Shown: positions 23,806-32,275 of the stretch, piece after piece
Layout of the letters: every line of letters starts with the position of its first letter
Position numbering within the stretch: position 1 is the stretch's first letter
Assembly: GCF_000744835.1 (NCBI RefSeq)
Contig: NZ_JQMS01000001.1
Location: 2,232,001 to 2,296,000, forward strand
DNA: 64,000 bases
Origin: Flavobacterium sp. 83
GTDB taxonomy: Bacteria; Bacteroidota; Bacteroidia; Flavobacteriales; Flavobacteriaceae
Reading direction: 5' to 3'
Made by a program: the position numbers and the translations under genes
Notes under the pieces: generated by a model
The model's database searches: none
The model's input: only the letters and a program-made list of their open reading frames with translations
What the model was told of the DNA's origin: nothing

Positions 23806-25500
23806 TTATTTAATTGCAATAGGTACGACGAAATAGATTGAAGTTCCGGTATGTTGTTTTGAATCAATCGAAATGCCTCCCTTTAAATTGTTTATTCTCG
23901 CTTGTATCTGATTCAGGCCAAAACCCTCAAGGATATGAAAATGAATATGGTCAAAACCTCTTCCGTTGTCATAAACATGGATTTGAAGTTGATTATTATT
24001 TTCCTGAATAGTAACTTTAGCAGAATTTGCATTACTATGCTTTATTATATTATTTAAAAGTTCACTGACGATAAAATAAATTTTCATTTCAAATTCTTCA
24101 TTATAACGTGTTTTTGTAGATACGGAACTTGAATATTTAAATTCTATTACAGAATTTGAATTTTTTTCACATAAATCTTCAAGTGCATAAAATAAACCAA
24201 ATCGCGCTAAAAGTGAGGGCATCAGTTCATGTGATAAATCGCGAACTTTATCATGAGCTTCAGCAAGAATAGCTTTTGTTTTTAGTATTTCTTGGGGCGG
24301 GTAGAGGTTTTGTGAAGTGAAAACATTTAAATGTAATCCTGCTGAAGATAGTAAAGCACTAATATTATCATGCAAAAAAGAGGCGATTTTTTTTCTTTCT
24401 AATTCCTGTGCGTTGATGGATGCGTTGATTATGTTTTCTTGAATTTTACTTTGTAAGTCTTTCAGTTTGTTGTTTTGTTTTAATCTTGTATTTTGAAATA
24501 AAAAATAAAAAAGAATGATGATTAGAAGTAATAATGAAATGACGATAATGCTAATTTTTCTATTTTTATTTTGTGTCTCTATTAGTAAATTTTGTTTGGT
24601 TTTGTATTTGGTTTCTATGTTGTCAATTTCTCTTTTGTAGCGATCTATTTCAAGGTTAATTCCCGTAATATTTACTTTTTTTAGCTTTTCTTCATAATTA
24701 AGTTCAGCTGTAATCGAGTTGTAAAGAGCCAGGTTTTCATATGCTTTTTTGAACTCTTTATTTTTTAATAAAAACTTGGAATATTCCAGATGTGAAAAAG
24801 ATAAATCTGATTTTTCATTTAAATTTGTTCCATATTTTATAGCATTTAGAAAAAATAAGTTGGCTTTTTTAGGTTCGTTTTTATAGCTGTAATACATGCC
24901 GTTAAGCATGTTTAGCGCAACTATTGTTGATTCATCACCATATTTTTGGTGGTGTTTGTTTATGTATTCTAAATAGGGGTAACCTTTGTCAAATTGACCA
25001 ATGTCAAAATAAGCCCAAGTAATGTTGAGTTTCGTAAAAACAATTTGTTCAAAATCATTTATTTTTTGACTGTATTCTAATGATTTTTTGTAGCAAATAA
25101 TTCCTTTTTCATATTGCTTTTTGTCAAAGCAATAAATGTTCCCAAGATTGTTATAGAGCCAGTTTTTTAATTCGTCATTATTGGTTCTTTTGGCATAAAA
25201 TAAGCCTTTTTTGTAGTAAAAAAAGGCTTTGTCGGATTCTGTTAATTCATCAAAATTTGCTGCTATGGTGTTGTAAATAGTAGCGATGAGATTATCATCC
25301 TTAATAGCTATGGCATAACGTAAAGCAAATCTTGATTTAACAAGAGATTTTTCGAAATTGCCGGATTTCATGTATTTGTTAGCTTCTTTTGCTAATAATG
25401 TGATTTCTTTTTTGGAAGGTGTTTTTTCTTGGCCAAAAAGAGAAGCGTTAAAAACTAATAATAATAGAAGGAATACAATGTTAATTCTAATTTTAGGCAT
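23806..25500 (-). CDS. TPR-containing sensor histidine kinase (HisKA_3, NarX/LiaS type)
   Basis: A 564-residue membrane kinase. It has a signal peptide (cut near residue 23), a periplasmic region of TPR-like helices (about 30-260) and a coiled coil, one transmembrane helix (about 305-322, ISIIVISLLLLIIILFYFLF), then the HisKA_3 dimerisation helix LERKKIASFLHDNISAL (His377) and a HATPase domain with SELLNNIIKHSNA and DNGRGFD. The response regulator gene is 11 bases upstream on the same strand, so the two form a pair. Such flavobacterial TPR kinases sense envelope or nutrient cues, but the signal here is unknown. Confidence 0.9.
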   Translation of the reverse strand: MPKIRINIVFLLLLLVFNASLFGQEKTPSKKEITLLAKEANKYMKSGNFEKSLVKSRFALRYAIAIKDDNLIATIYNTIAANFDELTESDKAFFYYKKGLFYAKRTNNDELKNWLYNNLGNIYCFDKKQYEKGIICYKKSLEYSQKINDFEQIVFTKLNITWAYFDIGQFDKGYPYLEYINKHHQKYGDESTIVALNMLNGMYYSYKNEPKKANLFFLNAIKYGTNLNEKSDLSFSHLEYSKFLLKNKEFKKAYENLALYNSITAELNYEEKLKKVNITGINLEIDRYKREIDNIETKYKTKQNLLIETQNKNRKISIIVISLLLLIIILFYFLFQNTRLKQNNKLKDLQSKIQENIINASINAQELERKKIASFLHDNISALLSSAGLHLNVFTSQNLYPPQEILKTKAILAEAHDKVRDLSHELMPSLLARFGLFYALEDLCEKNSNSVIEFKYSSSVSTKTRYNEEFEMKIYFIVSELLNNIIKHSNANSAKVTIQENNNQLQIHVYDNGRGFDHIHFHILEGFGLNQIQARINNLKGGISIDSKQHTGTSIYFVVPIAIK

Positions 25501-25511
25501 AAAAAGAGCTT

Positions 25512-26174
25512 TTATTGCTTAATCAAATTGTTTTTAAGCGCATACTTTACTAAGCTAATAGTGTTTTTTGCATCTAATTTTTTCATTATATTCTTGCGGT
25601 GCGTTTCAACGGTATTGACACTGATAAAAAGTTGTTCGCTAATTTCTTTACCGCTATATTCTAAAGAAATCAAAATGATAATTTCTAATTCGCGTTCAGT
25701 TAAAATGGAGTTTTTTATTGGTTCTGATTTATTCAGTTTTGGATTGTTTTTTGTAAATGAATTAAAGATTTTTTCTCTAACATATTGGCAGAAATATTCT
25801 TCCCCTGCAGAAACAGCTTCAATGGCCTCTACAATATTTTCGCCGGCACATTGTTTAGTTAAGTAGCCACTAGCGCCAAGTTTCATGATTTCTTTAATCA
25901 GTTTCAGGTCGTCATAACTGGAAAGAATAATAACCTTGCAGGGAAAACCTTTTTCAGCAAACTCTTTAATGACTTCAAAACCGTCTTTTTCAGGCATACT
26001 GATGTCCAAAATAAGAATATCCGTTTTATTATTTGTAACGTCATCATAAATAGTGGCTCCGCTTAATGAATAACCAACCACTTCGTAATCAGGAATGGTT
26101 TGCAGTAAAGTACTGATTCCATCGATAAGGATTTGATGATCGTCTGCTAAATGGATTCTAACTTTTGTTTTCAT
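25512..26174 (-). CDS. LuxR/NarL-family response regulator
   Basis: DNA-binding partner of the TPR kinase encoded 11 bases downstream. The receiver has HLADDHQILIDG and the phosphoacceptor Asp57 in LILDISMPEKDG. A C-terminal LuxR helix-turn-helix reads LTERELEIIILISLEYSGKEISEQLFISVNTVETHRKNI in character (key parts LTERE, SVNTVETHRK). The start chosen is ATG 26172-26174, which gives MKTKVRIHLADD. A TTG 21 bases earlier is in frame but overlaps a -7 box (26193-26200), so it would not be transcribed. Confidence 0.9.
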   Translation of the reverse strand: MKTKVRIHLADDHQILIDGISTLLQTIPDYEVVGYSLSGATIYDDVTNNKTDILILDISMPEKDGFEVIKEFAEKGFPCKVIILSSYDDLKLIKEIMKLGASGYLTKQCAGENIVEAIEAVSAGEEYFCQYVREKIFNSFTKNNPKLNKSEPIKNSILTERELEIIILISLEYSGKEISEQLFISVNTVETHRKNIMKKLDAKNTISLVKYALKNNLIKQ

Positions 26175-26192
26175 AATGAAATTACTACGTTT

Positions 26193-26200
26193 CAAATTTA
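26193..26200 (-). promoter_or_regulatory. -7 promoter box of the regulator-kinase pair
   Basis: Minus strand TAAATTTG matches TAnnTTTG, 19 bases before the ATG at 26174. This placement argues against the upstream TTG start. Confidence 0.45.
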
Positions 26201-26248
26201 TAAAAATATAATGAATTATTTAATAAGATTTTTAGTCTTTATAAGCAC

Positions 26249-26276
26249 AAAAAAACCCGAACTGTTACATCCGGGT
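26249..26276 (-). terminator. Rho-independent terminator of the DUF4293 gene
   Basis: GC-rich stem ACCCG/CGGGT with 12-base loop and an A run on its left (U tail of the leftward transcript), 33 bases past the stop. Confidence 0.7.
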
Positions 26277-26308
26277 CTTCTTCGCACTAATAAATTAAGT
26301 TTATAGGT

Positions 26309-26722
26309 TTACCTCAATCTATCCACAGATTTTACAAGATCTTCATCCTTTTTGATGGCCTTATTAGCCAAGACTAATAATACGATAGCAACTACCGGAA
26401 GAAACATCCCAATACCTTTCTCTGAAACAGCCAGTGTTTCTCCAGATAAGTTTAGTGAACGATATACAAACAATCCTAATAAAATTAAATTTAATATTAT
26501 ATTCAATCTGCCAATAACAAATTGATTTTGTCTTTTTTTATACGACACAATACTCACTAAGCTAAGTGTTGTGCTTAAACCAAATAAAATTACATAAACT
26601 TGATCTTGCATGAATAAAAAATCAGTACCATTATTCATAGACCATAAAGGAATAAAAAATGGTAAAATTCCTGTTACTACAAAAGTAAGAAATAAATAAA
26701 TGGTTTGAATTCTTTGTATCAT
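26309..26722 (-). CDS. DUF4293 family membrane protein
   Basis: A four-helix inner-membrane protein, about 137 residues from the chosen ATG at 26720-26722. It starts MIQRIQTIYLFLTFVV, the usual opening of DUF4293 proteins in Bacteroidota, and ends with a charged tail (KAIKKDEDLVKSVDRLR). A GTG six codons earlier is in frame, but a -7 box TATTTTTG (26740-26747, minus strand) overlaps it, so the ATG is preferred. Function is unknown; members often neighbour rho, as here, divergently. Confidence 0.85.
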   Translation of the reverse strand: MIQRIQTIYLFLTFVVTGILPFFIPLWSMNNGTDFLFMQDQVYVILFGLSTTLSLVSIVSYKKRQNQFVIGRLNIILNLILLGLFVYRSLNLSGETLAVSEKGIGMFLPVVAIVLLVLANKAIKKDEDLVKSVDRLR

Positions 26723-26903
26723 GGTTTGAATTTGTTCCACAAAAATATATTTTCTTTTTTATAAATGCTATTGTATGATAAAATTTTATTCGTATTATTG
26801 CATCACAATACCGTAAGCACTTCATACTGCGGTTGATTCAAAATAAAAAAGTTTACCACCTATCTTTACAATTTTCCAAAATAATTAAACTCATAGAACA
26901 TTC

Positions 26904-28691
26904 ATGTTTGATATTTCTGCATTAAAAGAAATGAAGCTATCTGAGCTTCAAGAAATAGCTAAATCAGCTAAAACCATAAAGTTTAACGGTGTAAAAAAAG
27001 ATACTTTAATTAGTCAAATTTTAGAGCATCAAGTAGCTACTAACGTTGATTCAGCTTTAGATTCTAAAAAGGAAAGTAATGTTGAAGACGATAAACCCAA
27101 AAGAGCCAGAATCGTTCCTGTAAAAAAAGTAGCAATACAAAAAGTAGTAAAAAATACTCTTTTTGAAAAAGAAGAAACTGCAAAAGAAATAAGTACTCCA
27201 GTTGAAGAAAATATTCCTTCAGTTGAACCAACACCAAAACAAGAGGAGGTTAGCCCAATTGTAGAGCAACCAGTAGATGGAGAGAAAAAAGTTGGTAAAA
27301 TTATTAAATTTAATAAATCAGCTTACGAAAAGAAAATTGCTTTAAAAAAAGATAAGGAAGAAATAAAAGAAGCAACCAAAGAGAATGTAGAAGCTACAGA
27401 TGTAGCTACTGAAGATAAAACGGAAGTTCCAGCCGCACCGGTAAAAAAGATAAATCCAAATCAATTACATAAGCAGAATCCAAATCAAAACTCAAATCAA
27501 AACCCAAATCAAAACGGGAATCAAAATCCAAATTTTAAAAATAAGAAAAGTAATTTTGCTGCTTCTGATTTTGAATTTGATGGAATTATAGAAAGTGAAG
27601 GTGTTTTAGAAATGATGCCTGATGGGTATGGTTTCTTGCGTTCTTCAGATTATAATTATTTGGCTTCACCAGATGATATTTATTTATCTACTTCTCAAAT
27701 CAGATTGTTCGGTCTTAAAACTGGAGATACTGTAAAAGGGGTGGTCCGTCCACCAAAAGAAGGAGAGAAATTTTTCCCATTAGTACGCGTTTTAAAAATA
27801 AACGGGCACGATCCTCAAGTGGTTCGTGATAGAGTTTCATTCGAACATTTAACGCCTGTTTTCCCTTCAGAGAAATTTAAATTGGCGGAGAAGCAAAGTA
27901 CGATTTCAACACGAATTATCGATTTGTTTTCACCAATAGGAAAAGGCCAACGTGGAATGATTGTGGCGCAACCTAAAACGGGTAAAACCATGTTGCTTAA
28001 GGAAATTGCCAATGCAATTGCTGCGAACCATCCTGAAGTGTATTTAATTGTTTTGTTGATTGATGAACGCCCCGAAGAGGTTACAGATATGCAACGCAGT
28101 GTGCGTGGGGAAGTAATTGCTTCTACGTTTGACAGAGAACCACAAGAGCACGTGAAAATTGCGAATATTGTACTTGAAAAAGCAAAACGATTGGTGGAAT
28201 GTGGTCATGATGTTGTGATTTTATTAGATTCTATTACGCGTTTGGCGAGAGCTTACAATACAGTTCAGCCAGCTTCAGGTAAAGTATTAAGTGGAGGTGT
28301 AGATGCAAATGCATTGCAAAAACCAAAACGTTTCTTTGGAGCTGCCCGTAATGTAGAAAACGGAGGTTCATTGAGTATTATCGCTACTGCATTGACTGAA
28401 ACTGGTTCAAAAATGGACGAAGTTATTTTCGAAGAATTTAAAGGTACTGGTAATATGGAATTGCAATTGGATAGAAAAATTGCAAACAAACGTATTTTCC
28501 CGGCTATCGATTTGACTTCTTCAAGTACAAGACGAGACGATATGTTATTGGATCAAAAAACATTGCAAAGAATGTGGATTATGAGAAAATACCTTTCGGA
28601 TATGAACCCAGTAGAAGCGATGGATTTTATTAATGATCGTTTCAAGAAAACGAAGAATAATGAGGAGTTTTTAATCTCAATGAATGATTAA
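26904..28691 (+). CDS. rho: Transcription termination factor Rho with long N-terminal insertion
   Basis: Hexameric RNA-dependent ATPase that ends transcription and helps limit antisense RNA. 595 residues against about 420 in E. coli. The Rho_N helix domain is at 1-45 ([16 protein letters not shown]), then comes a ~175-residue charged insertion (Lys/Glu-rich, then an Asn/Gln/Pro repeat of the type NPNQN), then the cold-shock RNA-binding domain from about 222 ([15 protein letters not shown]), Walker [16 protein letters not shown], Walker [17 protein letters not shown], and the Q/R loops near [15 protein letters not shown] near-consensus -7 box TATCTTTA lies at 26861. A bidirectional terminator follows. 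Such insertions are common in Rho of Bacteroidota. Confidence 0.96.
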   Translation: MFDISALKEMKLSELQEIAKSAKTIKFNGVKKDTLISQILEHQVATNVDSALDSKKESNVEDDKPKRARIVPVKKVAIQKVVKNTLFEKEETAKEISTPVEENIPSVEPTPKQEEVSPIVEQPVDGEKKVGKIIKFNKSAYEKKIALKKDKEEIKEATKENVEATDVATEDKTEVPAAPVKKINPNQLHKQNPNQNSNQNPNQNGNQNPNFKNKKSNFAASDFEFDGIIESEGVLEMMPDGYGFLRSSDYNYLASPDDIYLSTSQIRLFGLKTGDTVKGVVRPPKEGEKFFPLVRVLKINGHDPQVVRDRVSFEHLTPVFPSEKFKLAEKQSTISTRIIDLFSPIGKGQRGMIVAQPKTGKTMLLKEIANAIAANHPEVYLIVLLIDERPEEVTDMQRSVRGEVIASTFDREPQEHVKIANIVLEKAKRLVECGHDVVILLDSITRLARAYNTVQPASGKVLSGGVDANALQKPKRFFGAARNVENGGSLSIIATALTETGSKMDEVIFEEFKGTGNMELQLDRKIANKRIFPAIDLTSSSTRRDDMLLDQKTLQRMWIMRKYLSDMNPVEAMDFINDRFKKTKNNEEFLISMND

Positions 28692-28730
28692 GAATAGTAA
28701 AATTAAATAAAGATATAGATAATACGCATA

Positions 28731-28761
28731 AAAAAAGTCCTCGAATTTCGAGGACTTTTTT
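28731..28761. terminator. Bidirectional terminator between rho and the methyltransferase gene
   Basis: Nearly perfect stem AAAAAAGTCCTCGAA/TTCGAGGACTTTTTT with A and T runs on the two sides, serving both convergent genes. Confidence 0.88.
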
Positions 28762-28788
28762 GTGAATTTTGAAGTCTAAATCTATATT

Positions 28789-30045
28789 CTATTCTATTTC
28801 TTTCTGTACTCTTTTTTCTTTCTGTTCTGAGTTCTCTTTACGCTCTAACAACGCCATGTAGAATCCGTCAAAACCAGATTCGGAAGCCAATATTTTTTGG
28901 TCTTTTATGAAGTTGAATTGTTTTCCAATGTCAGTTGTTAAAAAGCGTTTTACCTGTTCTTGGTTTTCTGAAGGTAATATAGAACAAGTGGCGTATACTA
29001 ATTTCCCCCCCGGTTTTACAATTTTAGAATAGCTTTCTAAAACTTCCGATTGTACTTTGCGGATGTTATCAATAAATTCCGGTTTTAATTTCCATTTAGC
29101 ATCCGGATTTCTTTTCAGTACTCCTAAACCACTACACGGTGCGTCAATTAAAACACGGTCTGCTTTTTCGTGTAGTTTTTTGATGATTTTTGTAGAATCA
29201 ATGATGCGGTATTCAATATTAAAAGCACCGTCTCTTTTGGCTCTGATTTTTAATTGCTTCAATTTGCTTTCATACAAATCCATAGCGATTAATTGTCCTT
29301 TATTTTCCATCAAAGAAGCAATATGCAATGTTTTTCCTCCTGCACCAGCGCATGTATCAACAACACGCATTCCAGGTTTTACATCAAGGAACGCTGCTAC
29401 TAATTGTGAATTGGCATCTTGTACTTCAAAGAAACCTTGTTTGAAAGCATCAGTCAAGAAAACATTGGCTCTTTCTTTTAGCACTAAAGCATCAGGTTGA
29501 TTTTTCAATGTTTCTGTTTCGATGTTTAAATCCATCAAAATAGCACGTAGTGCTTCTCTAGTTGTCTTAAGTGTGTTTACTCTTAGGATTACCTTAGCAG
29601 GTTGGTTTTGAGCCGTTATTTCAGTTGCCCAAACTTTCTCTCCTAATTCTTTAACTCCTAATTCATCCATCCAGTCCGGAATAGATTCTTTCAAAGCTCT
29701 TACTTTGGATAGTTCGTCAAAACGTCCTTTAATTTTTCTTTCAGGAGTTCCTTCCAGCTGACGCCAGTCAGGAATAGGGTAGCCTCTTAAAACTGCCCAT
29801 ACCGAAAACATTCTCCAAAGATTGTCTCTGTCGAAAGGTTCTTTTACTTCGGCTATTTCTGCATATAATCTTTTCCAACGAACAATTTCGTAGATGGTTT
29901 CTGCAACAAATTTTCTGTCAGAGCTTCCCCAACGTTTGTCTTTTTTTAAGGATCTTGCTACCACTTTATCAGCATATTCGCCTTCATTAAATATGGCGTT
30001 CAAAGCATCGATGGTAGTATAAACTAAATTTCTGTGTAATCTCAT
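28789..30045 (-). CDS. RsmB/NOP2-type rRNA m5C methyltransferase
   Basis: A 418-residue SAM-dependent methyltransferase that makes 5-methylcytosine in RNA, most likely 16S rRNA. The N-terminal helical NusB-like/pre-domain spans to about residue 130. The Rossmann part has VVDTCAGAGGKTLHIA for SAM, motif IV DAPCSGLGVLKRNPDAKW and motif VI YATCSILPSENQEQV, supplying the two cysteines typical of the fold. The C-terminus is a charged tail (KRVQKEIE). A -7 box lies 18 bases before the start. The exact target base cannot be told. Confidence 0.88.
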   Translation of the reverse strand: MRLHRNLVYTTIDALNAIFNEGEYADKVVARSLKKDKRWGSSDRKFVAETIYEIVRWKRLYAEIAEVKEPFDRDNLWRMFSVWAVLRGYPIPDWRQLEGTPERKIKGRFDELSKVRALKESIPDWMDELGVKELGEKVWATEITAQNQPAKVILRVNTLKTTREALRAILMDLNIETETLKNQPDALVLKERANVFLTDAFKQGFFEVQDANSQLVAAFLDVKPGMRVVDTCAGAGGKTLHIASLMENKGQLIAMDLYESKLKQLKIRAKRDGAFNIEYRIIDSTKIIKKLHEKADRVLIDAPCSGLGVLKRNPDAKWKLKPEFIDNIRKVQSEVLESYSKIVKPGGKLVYATCSILPSENQEQVKRFLTTDIGKQFNFIKDQKILASESGFDGFYMALLERKENSEQKEKRVQKEIE

Positions 30046-30062
30046 TTTAAATAATTGAGGTG

Positions 30063-30070
30063 CAAAGGTA
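30063..30070 (-). promoter_or_regulatory. -7 promoter box of the methyltransferase gene
   Basis: Minus strand TACCTTTG matches TAnnTTTG, 18 bases before the ATG. Confidence 0.4.
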
Positions 30071-30131
30071 CTATTAATTGATTGAATGTTATATTTTTAA
30101 TAATGAATGTTGTTTTAAAATTTTTTGACAT

Positions 30132-30163
30132 AAAAAAACACTGTTTTCAAAACAGTGTTTTTT
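30132..30163 (-). terminator. Rho-independent terminator of kup
   Basis: Stem AAAAACACTGTTTT/AAAACAGTGTTTTT, A run to the left and T run to the right, 26 bases past the kup stop. Confidence 0.85.
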
Positions 30164-30188
30164 ATAAATTATTTAGGTTTTAAAATCA

Positions 30189-32150
30189 TTATTTAACTCT
30201 GGTTAAACCAATATTCTCAGGAGGATGAAGTACCATTGGGAATTTTTCTATTTTAACAGAGCTGCTGTCTAGACCGAATGCTCTTTCTTCGGATAAACTT
30301 AGTTTTTTAATAAAGAAATAAGAATTCATTACTAATTTCTCATGCCATCTTAAATCACTATCATTTGAAAGGAATTTTTCAGATAATACAAATTTGAAAT
30401 CACCAATAATGTTGTTTTTGTTCAAAGATTCGTAGCGACTGGTTATGTCCATCTCTCCTTTTTGTACCATGTCTTTAATTACTTCTTTAAACATCAAGTT
30501 TATTTTAGTAGGCTCTCTAAAACCTAAATTGAAATCAACACGATACAAATCATCTTTAACAATTTCGGTTACTTTATACTCTGTTTTGTATGGTTCAGTT
30601 AGTATATTCACGTGCACAAACCAATAAATATCAGCTCTTTTAGGTCTTTTTTGTAAAATGGAATACATTACTTTTTCTTCTATTTCATCAGTTCTGCTGG
30701 CATTAGTCATATAAACTAAATGCGTTGCATATTTTGGTATCGATAAATCCGCGCTTAGTTCAACAAGTACTTTTTTGTAATCTTCAATCTTAACAATTTT
30801 GGTGTAGCTCTTGTTAATTTTCTTAGCTAAATACCAAATAGTCATTACAGTAATTAAAAGTGTCGCTATAAAAAGTGTTACATAACCACCTTCGGCAAAT
30901 TTTGTAATATTGGCTGCTAGAAAACTAAATTCGATTATTAGATAAATGGTAATTAATGGCATGATGAAATACAATTTTACTCTTTTCATTATCAAATAAA
31001 AATTTAGTAAAATGGTTGTCATTATCATACATAATATAATTGCCAGTCCATAGGCATGCTCCATATTACCAGACTCTTCGAAGTGCAATACAATACCTAC
31101 ACAACCAAAGAATAATAACCAGTTTATTGACGGAATGTACAATTGTCCTTTTAATTCAGTAGGATATTTTATTTTTACTTTTGGCCAAAAGTTCAATCGC
31201 ATCGCTTCATTTATTAATGTAAATGAGCCGCTGATTAATGCTTGTGATGCAATTACAGCTGCAAGTGTAGCGATTATAATTCCTATAGGTTGAAACCAAT
31301 CCGGCATGATAAGATAGAATGGATTTCCATTTTTTCCACCTAAACTTTGTAATGTTTCTCCTTCGTGATGGATTAAATAAGCTGCTTGTCCAAAATAATT
31401 AAGAACTAAAGCTGTTTTTACAAAAATCCAGCTAATTCTAATATTTTTTCGACCGCAATGTCCCATATCTGAATATAATGCTTCAGCGCCCGTTGTACAA
31501 AGAAATACAAAACCTAATACAAAAAAACCTTCAGGGTGAATATATAGTAAGTGATAAGCGTAGTATGGGTTCACTGCCTTGAAAACTTCAGTGTGTTGTG
31601 CGATTTGTATAGAGCCCAAAATAGCAAGCATTCCAAACCAAATAAGCATCATTGGAGCAAAAAATTTACCGACTAATTTTGTCCCGAATTGTTGGATTGC
31701 AAACAGCACAAAGAGAATACCTATTACAATTGGTATTGTGTTTATTTGAGGGTAATAGGTTCTAATTCCTTCAACAGCAGATGATACGGATATGGGGGGG
31801 GTTATGATTCCATCAGCGAGTAATGCACTTCCTCCTATAATAGCGGGGACAATTAGCCATTTAATTTTTGTTTTCTTGACTAAGGCATATAATGCAAAAA
31901 TCCCACCTTCTCCATGATTATCAGCACTTAACGTAATGATTACATACTTAATGGTAGTTTGCAATGTAAGTGTCCAAAACACAGCTGAAATACCACCTAA
32001 AACGATATCTGCATTAATAATATGATTGCCAAGTATGGCTTTCATTACATATAATGGTGAAGTTCCAATATCACCGTAAATTATTCCTAATGAAACTAAT
32101 AACCCACCTAATGTTAATTTAGTATGCAGGTCTTTGTGCGATGCGCTCAT
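30189..32150 (-). CDS. kup: KUP-family potassium uptake protein
   Basis: Secondary potassium/proton symporter of 653 residues. About 12 membrane helices fill residues 10-440 and a cytoplasmic C-terminal domain the rest. Family marks are LGIIYGDIGTSPLYV near residue 20, DNHGEGGIFALYAL, LADGIITPPISVSSAVEG and GAEALYSDMGHCGRKNI. The codons for TPP lie in a run of eight G/C (31794-31801), unusual in this AT-rich DNA. A -7 box is 23 bases upstream and a strong terminator follows, so the gene is monocistronic. Confidence 0.95.
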   Translation of the reverse strand: MSASHKDLHTKLTLGGLLVSLGIIYGDIGTSPLYVMKAILGNHIINADIVLGGISAVFWTLTLQTTIKYVIITLSADNHGEGGIFALYALVKKTKIKWLIVPAIIGGSALLADGIITPPISVSSAVEGIRTYYPQINTIPIVIGILFVLFAIQQFGTKLVGKFFAPMMLIWFGMLAILGSIQIAQHTEVFKAVNPYYAYHLLYIHPEGFFVLGFVFLCTTGAEALYSDMGHCGRKNIRISWIFVKTALVLNYFGQAAYLIHHEGETLQSLGGKNGNPFYLIMPDWFQPIGIIIATLAAVIASQALISGSFTLINEAMRLNFWPKVKIKYPTELKGQLYIPSINWLLFFGCVGIVLHFEESGNMEHAYGLAIILCMIMTTILLNFYLIMKRVKLYFIMPLITIYLIIEFSFLAANITKFAEGGYVTLFIATLLITVMTIWYLAKKINKSYTKIVKIEDYKKVLVELSADLSIPKYATHLVYMTNASRTDEIEEKVMYSILQKRPKRADIYWFVHVNILTEPYKTEYKVTEIVKDDLYRVDFNLGFREPTKINLMFKEVIKDMVQKGEMDITSRYESLNKNNIIGDFKFVLSEKFLSNDSDLRWHEKLVMNSYFFIKKLSLSEERAFGLDSSSVKIEKFPMVLHPPENIGLTRVK

Positions 32151-32172
32151 GTAATATTTTTAAAAAACTTGT

Positions 32173-32180
32173 CAAATTTA
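32173..32180 (-). promoter_or_regulatory. -7 promoter box of kup
   Basis: Minus strand TAAATTTG matches TAnnTTTG, 23 bases before the kup start. Confidence 0.45.
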
Positions 32181-32223
32181 CTCTTTTTAAATAAATTAGA
32201 GCTCTTTATTTAATAAAATGACA

Positions 32224-32256
32224 AAATAAAGCACAGTTGTTACAACTGTGCTTTTT
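32224..32256 (-). terminator. Rho-independent terminator of the repeat-protein gene
   Basis: 13-bp stem AAAGCACAGTTGT/ACAACTGTGCTTT separated by one base, 20 bases past the stop. Confidence 0.75.
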
Positions 32257-32275
32257 AAATTTAATTGAATGAATT

